Part shown: positions 54,985-64,000 of the stretch, in pieces | Layout: every line of letters begins with the position of its first letter | Position numbering within the stretch: position 1 is the stretch's first letter | Origin: Harmonia axyridis | Lineage: Eukaryota > Arthropoda > Insecta > Coleoptera > Coccinellidae | DNA: 64,000 bases | Direction: 5' to 3' | Assembly (NCBI RefSeq): GCF_914767665.1 | Contig: NC_059501.1 | Span: 4,280,501 to 4,344,500, forward strand | Program-made: the position numbers and the translations under genes | Notes under the pieces: generated by a model | Databases searched by the model: none | The model's input: the letters and a program-made list of their open reading frames with translations, nothing else | Told to the model about the DNA's origin: nothing

Positions 54985-56090
54985 TTAGGCCAATTGAAAA
55001 GTCCCCAGTCTGATTCACAGATGGCGGTGCTAGTTTTAAATTCCTTTTTGGTTAGCACCAACCTTCAAACGGAAAGTATCAAAATTTGACAGCAGTCCGA
55101 CCATTAGTTTGAAAGATATTGCGTTGTGAGTGTAGCTACTTTTGTTATTTGAGAAAAGATGGAAAATATTGCTTTTTGAAGGGAAAAAATACAGTTGAAG
55201 CAAAATCTTGCCTTGATGAAGAGTTTCCGGGGTCTGCACCTGGAAAATCAACCATCATTGATTGGTATGCTATGTTTAAACGTGGTGAAATGAGTACCGA
55301 AGACGGCGAACGCAGTGGACGCCCAGAAGAGGCTGTCACCGACGAAAAAATCAGAAAAGTTCACAAAATAATTTTTGAATGACCGTAAAGTGACGTTGAT
55401 CGAGATAGCAGACATTGTGAAAATATCTTCTGAACATGTACATCATATCATTCACGAATATTTTTTCATGAGAAGGCTGTGTGCAAAATGGGTGTCGCGC
55501 GAGCTCACAATCGCCGATCGAAAGCAACAACGTGTTAATGATTCTGAGCAGTGTTTGAAGCTGTTTAAGTGCAATTAACCTGAATTTTTGCGTCGATATG
55601 TGACAATGGATGAAACATGGCACCATTATTTCACTCCGGAGTCCACTCGACAGTCAGCTAAGAAGACTGCACACGATGAACCCAATCCAAAGCGAGGAAA
55701 AACACAACAGTCAGCTGGCAAGGTTATGGCATCAGTATTCTGGGATGCGCAAGGTATAATATTCATTGATTACCTTCAAAAGGACCAGACCATCAACAGC
55801 GATTATTATATAGCATCATTGGATCGTTTAAAGAATGAAATCGTTTAAAAACGGTCCCATTTGAAGAAAAAAGGGTGCTGTTTCGCCAAGACAATGCGCC
55901 GTGTAACAAATCAATGAAAACAATGGCAAAATTGCATGAATTGGGCTTTGAATTACTTTCGCATCCACCGTATATGCCAGATCTGACCCCCAGCGACTTT
56001 TTCCTGTTCTCAGACCTCAAAAGAATGCTCGTTGGAAACAAATTTAGCGCAAATGAAGAAATAATCGCCGAAACTGAGGCTTATTTTGAG
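54985..56090 (+). mobile_element. Irritans/Himar-type mariner I2 (3'-truncated)
   Basis: 5' TIR TTAGGCCAATTGAAAAGTCC (54985) after TA. The HTH frame 55119-55382 is followed, after a shift, by DRKVTLIEIADIVKISSEHV (55375-), a TAA near 55577, and RYVTMDETWHHYFTPES (first Asp). A shift at 55848, FRQDNAPCNKS (second Asp) and MPDLTPSDFFLFSDLKRML (third Asp) follow. Similarity ends after EAYFE, so the last ~40 codons and 3' TIR are missing. Confidence 0.92.
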
Positions 56091-56094
56091 TCCT

Positions 56095-57044
56095 ATGGGT
56101 ATAAATGAAATATGATTAAAGAAGTAAAGCGACCATTCCAGATCTAAGTACTTAAATGTCTTGTGACTGTGGGTGGAGATGGAAAATCAAATCGGGGTTT
56201 TCACAATACATGTTTTAAAAGTACGACTAGCTCACTGGCAGTGTAATTATTTTGTTGGCAGTGTATTTTCAATGATACAGTAGATCAGTTTTTCCTGGTA
56301 CATCTAAAACTATAGATACAGAATGAATTTATCCATCTATTCGGTTGCTTTTGTCGTGAATAAAAAAAAATTCCGTCGAAAATTAAAAATATTTTCTTTC
56401 TTTCATGTAGGTTATTGTTTAAGGGAATCAATAAAAGAATCGGCGATTTGTAAGAAGAAATATCCCTAATTTCGTTTTGAATTGAACAGCCACGTAGTGG
56501 TGTTCCCTTTCAAGTATTGAAACCTTTTCTATGTCGAATTAACATTATTCATGTGATGCCATTGTTTCTCTTCTAAATTATTCGGAGTTTCTTCTCTTCA
56601 CCGCTGAAATATTTATTTCTTTCAGCTACAAATGAATGAAATTTGTCTTGCATAAAAGAGATATAACTCACTTGCTTCAATTGTTCATCCCTTGGGAAAG
56701 TGTATACCTATAATGCCATAAAATACCGGCAATTTCTCTGCCTGCATGCTGAAATTTGTTTATCTGTATTCGTTTCTATTTATCAGGATAACAACTGCAC
56801 AAAACGTAGAATTATTCGATGATATATGCGTGAAAAAAAATGGTGATTGATAGTTCGCGAACACCCTCATGAAGGAGACAACAGGGGCGTTTTTCATCCA
56901 AATATTTTTCGATTTTCTGTGCCATATCGAATTGAATACATTTATTTATTGATTGTTGTAATGTTTTTCGTCGAAACATAGAATTATTTATGGATAAATA
57001 AGTTTTGTGAAGCGTTTTTTTCTATAAGGAGTTTCATTTTCAAT
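56095..57044. other. Unassigned spacer
   Basis: No supported feature. Confidence 0.5.
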
Positions 57045-57240
57045 AATCCGATATCTGGGCTGCTGTCACCTTCGAAGCAGTCATCTTTTCACATTTGAAA
57101 ACAACGCCATTACTAAAAATGGAACGATACACCCTCCAACACCAAATGAAATTGTTAAAATTCACTACGAAAAAGGTAAAAATTTTGGTGTCATAGTTTA
57201 TAAAAGTAAACTACTTTTGGGGCTTTTAGGCAGTCATTGT
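57045..57240 (+). mobile_element. Family B mariner 5' fragment
   Basis: GTTTCATTTTCAATAATCCG, then the start ATGGAACGATACACCC at 57119 (MERYTLQHQ), matching the start of the element at 14782. Cut at 57240 by the large palindrome. Confidence 0.68.
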
Positions 57241-57241
57241 A

Positions 57242-58390
57242 CAGGGCAAATAAGCGAGGTAAGCGGCTATATCTCAGGATCCACTCATCGTAGAGACTTG
57301 CGGTAAAAAATTTTACCACTAAAGTGTATAAGAAGTTCATACCTCTACATCTAGGGGGCGTAATAGCTACCGTCGAGTAGAAAAATGAATTTTACTCGAA
57401 AATGTTTCATAGGAAGTTGAAGAAAAAACATCATCACTGTAATCCTTGGAAAATTCTCTTTCTCTTTTTAAATTATCACTTCCGATTTTACGACATCAAA
57501 TAAGGGTAGGTGAAAGGGAGAAATCTGACTGATTGAAATGCCTGTAACTTCAGTTTGGCTCAACATTTCTGAGCAAATTAGATCTCGTCTGAAGGATAAT
57601 ATCAAGTTAATTGAGGAGAAAATATACTCATGATAAATTTGTTTTTGCTGCTTTCGATAGGGGGTGCTAACTCAGAAGTTCATTATTTTGTTCATTTTAC
57701 AAACGAAATTTCAAATGTAATGATAGGATTTAAAAAAAAAAAACAGAAGTTCCATCAAATTTGCATGAAAAAACCTGAAGGTCGCAAAGCGATAATTTCA
57801 GGCGTTCTGAAGTTATGGCCGAAAAAAGATATTCTTGCAAATGCAAATTTGATGGAACTTCTTTTTCTTTTAAAAAAATCCTATCATTACATTTGAAATT
57901 TCATTGTAAAATAAACAAAATAATGAACTTCTGAGTTAGCGCCCCCTATCGAAAGCAGCAAAATCAAATTTATCATAAGTATATTTTGTCCTGAATTAAC
58001 AAGATATTATCTGTCAGACGAGATCTGATTTGCTCGAAAATAATGAGCCAAACTAAAGTTTCAGGCATTTCAATCAGTCAGATTTCTCCCTTTCACCTAC
58101 CCTTATTTGATGTCGTAAAAATCGAAAGTGACAATTCAAAAAGATAGAGAATTTTCCAAGGATTACAGTGATGATATTTTTTCTTCAACTTCATATGAAA
58201 CATTTTCGAGTAAAATTCATTTTTCTACTCGACTGTAGCTACTACGCCCCCTAGTGGTAGAGATATAAACCTCAAAATAATTTCCAGTGTGTTTTCTTGT
58301 ACACTTTGGTGGTAAAAATTTTTACCTCAAGTCTCTACGATGAGTGGATCCTGAGATATAGCCGCTTAACTCGCTTATTTGCCCACCCTG
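57242..58390. mobile_element. Large palindromic element (1.15 kb)
   Basis: TA-flanked; ends CAGGGCAAATAAGCGAGGTA and the inverse ending GCCCACCCTG. The arms are about 525 bp and highly similar; the loop of about 75 bp is near 57785-57855. There is no transposase. A transcript across it would fold into a long double-stranded RNA. Largest hairpin in the window. Confidence 0.92.
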
Positions 58391-58392
58391 TA

Positions 58393-58850
58393 CATAGTAC
58401 ATAAATGATATTTCCTTCATTCTTAAATTTTTTGTGATGATTAGACAAGTTTACCGAATCTACTACAGGTCTGGAAAAGAAGCACCAAAACTAATAATTA
58501 ATCTATTCATTGCAGCTCACTTACTGGATTTCTATTTTCCAGAGGATTTCGATAGAATTGTTTGAAATTTTCTCTCGAAATCGGAAGAAGATATTATAAA
58601 ACTTCAAGAAATCAAAAAATTCAGTACAAAAGTGTATTCCAATAAGAGGTTTCATTTGGAACAGCCTACTTTCGTTTTAGTGTTTCGCCAACTGCCGCCA
58701 TATTGGGATAATTTCCTTTTACATTCTTGGACGCTCGCCAAAAAAATTAAAGTTAAACTCAGTGAAATGTCATTGAATTATCAAAATGCAGTGCTTTGCT
58801 TATGGTTATTGAAATTATTAGTTATATAATCATAACGAGTACCAACTCGA
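58393..58850. other. Unassigned spacer
   Basis: A 65-codon plus frame at 58632-58829 has no motif; I do not support it as a gene. Confidence 0.45.
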
Positions 58851-58990
58851 GCATAGATAATATATTTCGATTACGATTATACGAACCTCTTCACTCGACG
58901 TAGATCTCGAAACACCACTCGATCTGCTCGAGTGGTGCTTTGCGAACTACCTGAATTGGTGTATAATCGAATATCGTTTATGCTCTTGTG
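58851..58990. repeat. Small nested hairpin
   Basis: Outer arms ACTCGAGCATAGATAATAT / ATATCGTTTATGCTCTTG and ATTATAC / GTATAAT, inner stem ACACCACTCGA / TCGAGTGGTG. About 140 bp in all. Confidence 0.65.
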
Positions 58991-60212
58991 ATATTATAAC
59001 TGATTATTATAATAAAAAAATCCTCCCAACAATATTTATATCTTTTATATTAGTTCTCAAGCTTTTAAACAACATTGTATCTAGTTCTGCGGTGTCAAAA
59101 GGCTCGATTGGCGAATGGATGGTCGAGCTCTCGAAAGCTCGTGCCAGCGTTTTAGTCGAATTTCATTCGGACAATCCGGAAAACGTTGAAAACCCACACG
59201 ATTGACGGAATTTACCGAGAATTTATGTGAATTGAATAGCGTGAAAATCGTGAATAAAAAAATTAAACTGTCAGATGCAGAATGAGCCTGTTGATATCGG
59301 AGGTATGAGTGTTTTCCACTCACAGTGGTGTAACTTCGACGAGTCCCATAGAAAGTTCAAGAATCGTTTTGATACTGCAGGACCGGGTTGGATGAATCCT
59401 GTGGAAATTACGTTTTCCAACCAATAGGGTTTTTCTGATATGCTCGATTCGGAAATGTTTTTGTACTTGGAAAAATAGTGGTAAAGAGTTTATGAATAAT
59501 AGAAATTTCAATGAACTTTGAAACAGTTGGTACATAGTTCTGAAGGTTAGTTTTTGGGGACTTTTTTGAGATATTATTCTAGGCACAGTTCAGTGGTAAT
59601 GTAATAAGTGGTTAAATATTTTTTGTATTTCTATGTGTAAATACATTTATAATGGATCAAATAAAGTACAGTATCTATTTTTCATTTCAAATAAAACAAT
59701 AGTCACATAGATACATATATTGTTGTATTTGTATGTATTTTTCATCATAATAATTCTCATTTTTTCCAATATATAATACAGAAATCACAATAATTCCCCA
59801 TATGATATTTTATCTCTGTATATTTTTGTTGTCTTTGTTTGAACTTTTCTTCATAATATTTCTCTTTTTCTTTTCAGATATGATATTCTAGTTCAAATAT
59901 TTTTGTTTTCTTTTTTTCTAATCTGTTTTTAAATTTTTTATATGGCAATATTTTCATTTTTGAATTCGAGTGTCAATATATCCGTGTGTATATTTTTAAT
60001 TTTTTTGTTTGTATTTTCCAACAAAATATTTCTCATTTATTTCTCAAATATGACATTTTTGAGTGCTCGTCCTCTGAACAGATCGTTCTATCATTTCGTG
60101 TTATTGTCTGTATTTTTCGAAATATGTGCCGATAATGTTTCGATTCGCTGATGGCAAATCCGTTCCCAAATCAAATCATCAGCTCATCAACACGATAACT
60201 ATCAAACGAAAA
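58991..60212. other. Unassigned spacer
   Basis: AT-rich. Open frames at 59081-59323 and 59320-59586 (minus) show no motif. Confidence 0.5.
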
Positions 60213-60214
60213 TA

Positions 60215-61148
60215 ACGGGTGTTTTTTTTCGAGGTATATAACTTTAAGTTGGCATTACTGTTCAAGATGGCGACCGATTTAAGTGATTTATTCTCAGTTT
60301 GGTTGGGCAATCAATTCATCATAAATAGACTCACACCTGAACAATGCTTGCAAATAGTGCAATTTTATTTCGAAAATAATGGTTCTGTGCGGAATACTTA
60401 TCGCGCACTACGTCCATTTTATTTTGTTTAGCGATGAAGCGCACTTCTGGTTGAATAGCTACGTCAACAAACAAAACTGCCGCATTTGGAGTGAAGCTAA
60501 TCTTCAAGTGTATGTCGAAACACCGTTACATCCAGAAAAACTGACTGTTTGGTGTGCTTTATAGGCTGGTGGAATCATTGGTCCGTACTTCTTCGAAAAC
60601 GATGATGGCCAGAACATTACAGTCAATGGTGTTCGGTATAGAGCCATGATTACTAATTAGTCTTTGCTGAATTGCACAACCATGATGTCCAGGAGCTGTG
60701 GTTCCAACAAGACGGCGCAACATGTCACACAGCTCGTGTCACAATCGATTTATTGAAAGACACGTTTGGTGACCGTCTAATTTCACGTTTTGGACCTGTG
60801 AATTGGCCTCCAAGATCTTGTGATTTAACACCGCTAGACTACTTTCTATGGGGCTATGTAAAGTCATTGGTCTATGCGGATAAGCCACAAACCCTTGACT
60901 ATTTGGAAGACAACATTCGCCGTGTTATTGCCGATATACGGCCACAAAGGTTGGAAAAAGTAATCGAAAATTGGACGTCCAGATTGGACTACATCCGAGC
61001 CAGCCGTGGCGGTCATATGCCAGAAATCATATTTAAAATGTAATGCCACAAGATTATCTTGCGGTTAAATAAAATTCATGTCAATCGAATAACTCATCCT
61101 CGTTTTATTGCAATTTAAAGTTCCATAGCTCTAAAAAAAAACACCTTT
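60215..61148 (+). mobile_element. Family A DD41D mariner, copy A9
   Basis: Ends ACGGGTGTTTTTTTTCGAGG (60215) and ...AACACCTT (61148) with TA at 60213-60214 and 61149-61150. It shows the original N-terminal frame best: MATDLSDLFSVWLGNQFI, NRLTPEQCLQIVQFYFENNG and TYRALRPFYFV, then a stop right after the deletion junction (60411-60432). The catalytic frame resumes in another phase, has a TAG near 60563 and a shift near 60658, and is open from 60672 to 61043 with QQDGATCH and PLDYFLWG. Confidence 0.92.
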
Positions 61149-61150
61149 TA

Positions 61151-62930
61151 TATCTTAAAACTTGAAATTTTGAAGGGTGGGTTGGAATATTGAATGCCAC
61201 AGTTAAGTTCGTTATTGGGTAAAATCCTCGGTAATATCCAAGTATTTTCTCGATTTTTTCACAATTCATGTCAAGTATGCTTGAATATACAATATTTAAT
61301 TACCTACCACCAGTATCCCCTTCCCCATTTCTACGCTTTTTGGTGTGGGGATCGACTTTCCTTTTTCAATTTGTATTCACACCGCAAATTATATTCTCAC
61401 TATTTTTCGTCAAAAGCAATGACACTTTTAGGTTCATTATACTTCCATTGTCACGTATCAAGAGAGGAGAAAAGAAGAAAGAATAGTCACCAACAACGGC
61501 AACTGGAAACTTGGGTTTCTAGTATACAAAAGTTGAAACTTCTGATGCAGAGCGCTTGGTTTGGTCGATACAGAAATTGTTCAATTTAAGGAATGAATAC
61601 AGAATTTCGACTCATAATAGTAGAGAAGTTTCCTTCTGACTACTGAAGTTAATATAATTTTCATGAAGAATGAGGCAATGAAGATGAAACATCGCTTGGA
61701 GAATCCAAGCAAGGAAAATTATTAAACACCTTAATATTGATCGATGTAATCCATTTTGGATGAGGTATTCAATTCAGTAACGAACCTGAGAAAATTATAG
61801 AGCAACATTTAAATAAATTATTCAATCTGTTTGAAATGCAATAGCAAGATATACAAAGACAGCATTATACATATAAAGTGTTTGAGTGAGGAACCTGATC
61901 TTTTGTTACTCAAATTTTCTATTTCAATTAGTGATATGCATATTTTATTTATTATTATTATGCATATACATATATTTTTATGACGTTTTATATACAGTGT
62001 ATTCTGACTCAAAATAAGAATAAAATATCATTATGCACTGAAATTATAGTAACCACATCTCTAAACCACAAGATTAGAGTGAGAATATTATATCTTCAGT
62101 AAACTCGAATCTTATGAATCTTCGAAATTTTGCTTTTTTTGTAACTTAGATGTTACTCCAGTAGTTTAATCGAATTGATTGCGATATCATAGGATGACAG
62201 GAATCGTAAAATTCAAAATAAAATATTACGAAACCGTCATTCAGAATTCACTCAATGATTTTTTTTAACAGACTACAGCATTTTTTATAATTCAAATGAG
62301 AAAGTTCCCATAGTAACGCGTATATGATAAAAAACTAATGCCTGCATACATTTGTTCATAGAGAATTATATGAATATTCAATAAATAACTGTCTATTCAC
62401 CTGTTATGAATTCGCCAGTATCTGTGTACTGTACCTACTGAGAGTCCAAAATTTTATTGGTATCAATTTTCTCACGTGGTCTCATAATTTGTAAGTAATT
62501 CTAGCGCTGTTGCATTTTGATTTATATCTTGAGTAATTTTGTATTTCTGTTGGACCAATATCGACAGAATTTTGTTCATTCGAAGTTGCATTCAGATTTC
62601 TCTTGTTTCTCTGTGAATAACACTTGGAGGAAGCAAGAATATTTTGATTGTCCAAGTTTCAAGTAATTCACTTGTGGCCATGGAATTTATTGTCCAACTG
62701 TATTTTCAAATGAACCTCGGTATTTGGAGGATCGTCTTCAAAACCAGAAAGTGTCGATTTCATCTTTTCTATTGGCTAAAATAGACCACGTTTCGGCCGG
62801 GTGTCGATTTGGTTACTTTCATTGCTCGGAATAGTACACGTGCTGCCGGATGGCAATTTGGCCACTCTTATTGATTGAAGTTGTTCTCAGCAACAGAATT
62901 GATTTAAGGAATCATTAAGAACCGTTAAAA
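61151..62930. other. Unassigned spacer
   Basis: AT-rich. The plus frame 61194-61589 (131 codons) lacks any motif and I leave it uncalled. Confidence 0.45.
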
Positions 62931-63039
62931 AAAATGTTATCAAACACTGACGAAAGATTCTTCAATTATCGCAAAAATGAGAGAGGTTTTAATGATTTCG
63001 ACGATGACGTTCTACAAAATTCTGTGACGCATATTCAAA

Positions 63040-63394
63040 ATACTGAAGATATAGTTATTTATAATACAAGTGCAGAAGGCATTCATATTCTTCCACGAGT
63101 TCAAAATTCAAAAACGAGCCACGAAGTGGCGAGTTTTTGAATGAACGAGTGGTAGAATGAGCCTTCTGTACGAGTATTATACATTATTTTCTCTAATTCA
63201 TTGCATTTTTATCGAAATCAATGAAATATTTCCATAAATATCATTTAGTGATTTTTGCATTGAAAAATGTTGGTTGGCAGAAATGATTTTTTTAAGGCAA
63301 ATTGATGAATCGACAGATAAAGCCGTGGCGGAAAGTTCGGAGTACCAACATATAATAATAAAATATAACCATGAAAACTGTGAACCAGAATTAG
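63040..63394 (+). repeat. Dispersed repeat R, copy 2
   Basis: Begins with a palindrome (stem TTCAAAAACGAGCCAC / GTGGCGAGTTTTTGAA, about 63096-63141, extended outward to the CAGAAGGC / GCCTTCTG pair). It is followed by the shared TTTTCTCTAATTCATTGC block and the shared frame from 63274 with IDESTDKAVAESSEYQ and KYNHENC. Similarity to copy 1 ends near 63385. Confidence 0.68.
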
Positions 63395-64000
63395 AGAAAA
63401 TAATTTTCGATGAAAACCATTGCTCCGGTTACTTTAAAAGTCCAGTTTTGACGAAAATCCGCTTCTCAAGAACCGTAATACCTGAAGAAAAGATTTTTGG
63501 TTGAATACGAAAAGTACTATGAGATCAAACGAACATCTGGACAAGCGTTTTAATGGAGTATTTCAACTAAGAATGGAAGAACTATACAACCCTATTAAGT
63601 CATTTCGGGAGTAGTGCAACTGCTGAAATCGAAAGTTATTATTGATATATCGAAACCAGTTTGGACCTGACCTGAGAATATTGAATGCTTATTGACTATC
63701 GGACTGTATTATGCGGTTTTCCCAACCAAAATCGATTGAAAAAAGTTTTTCCCTTCAATGAGGTCGTTGATTAAATCCAGAACTTCCTCTGAGATATTTC
63801 CATTTCTGCCAATGTAAATAGGCCGGTCGTCTGACACCAAAGTTCCAGCATTAATCTCAACTCCAGAAGGACCAGAAGGCATCATTTTCACCCCCACCCC
63901 TATATTGAAAAGATCCGCCCACGTAAAACCAAATGTGATCGAAATATCTCATCAATATGCGAAATTCATTGAAACTCAAATAATTCAGTTATTCCGACTT
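63395..64000. other. Unassigned window end
   Basis: The minus-strand frame 63709-63897 lacks a true ATG at its listed start. It shows ordered, non-biased residues (GPSGVEINAGTLVSDDRP) and might be a coding fragment of unknown type. Confidence 0.35.

Noticed and set aside
59081..59586. Minus-strand frames 59081-59323 and 59320-59586
   Set aside because: No start context, splice signals or motifs to support them.
61194..61589. 131-codon plus-strand frame
   Set aside because: Overlapping frames of similar length on the same strand, no motif, residue composition looks like translated AT-rich DNA.

Overview
This window looks like AT-rich insect nuclear DNA, probably intergenic and intronic. The evidence is the eukaryotic splice signals, a secreted neuropeptide-type precursor split by a large intron, and a dense load of arthropod-type transposons: Tc1/mariner families, TA-flanked palindromic MITEs, non-LTR fragments and a Gypsy/Ty3-like LTR element. 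No bacterial features, rRNA or tRNA genes were seen. The order of insect cannot be fixed from sequence alone; a beetle is a guess.

The only convincing host gene is on the minus strand. A signal-peptide exon (51335-51518) and a terminal exon (28856-29031) have matching splice phases. Together they would encode a 119-residue preprohormone ending ...GQPFRW-Gly, which resembles the HanSolin-type neuropeptides as I recall them. The 22.3 kb intron between them is almost entirely transposons.

Layout. 1-10.8 kb: two copies of a DD41D mariner (family A), four mauritiana-type mariners, a Tc1 element nested in one of them and a palindromic element nested in another. 10.8-17 kb: a hairpin inside a second TIR element, a dispersed repeat, a second DD41D-like remnant, and an old mariner (family B) split by a family A copy. 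17-25 kb: perfect-hairpin MITEs, an RTE-like tail, a family A copy and transposase scraps. 25-26.5 kb: a second Tc1 copy. 28.9-51.5 kb: the neuropeptide gene, whose intron holds a nest of insertions: a TE-like gene, broken by a family A copy and by an inverted array of ~581-bp repeats with 12-bp flanking duplications, itself carrying an LTR element with 1287-bp LTRs. 52-56 kb: two Himar/irritans-type mariners. 57.2-58.4 kb: a 1.15-kb palindrome. 60.2-61.1 kb: the ninth family A copy. 63 kb: the second copy of the dispersed repeat.

Most striking points: (1) the LTR element has one 859-codon frame that joins Gag and aspartic protease directly to the integrase C-terminal GPY/F module, with RT, RNase H and the integrase core absent; (2) the foldback-like satellite array with target duplication; (3) one shared internal-deletion junction in seven of nine family A copies, implying amplification of a deleted derivative; (4) the candidate neuropeptide gene.
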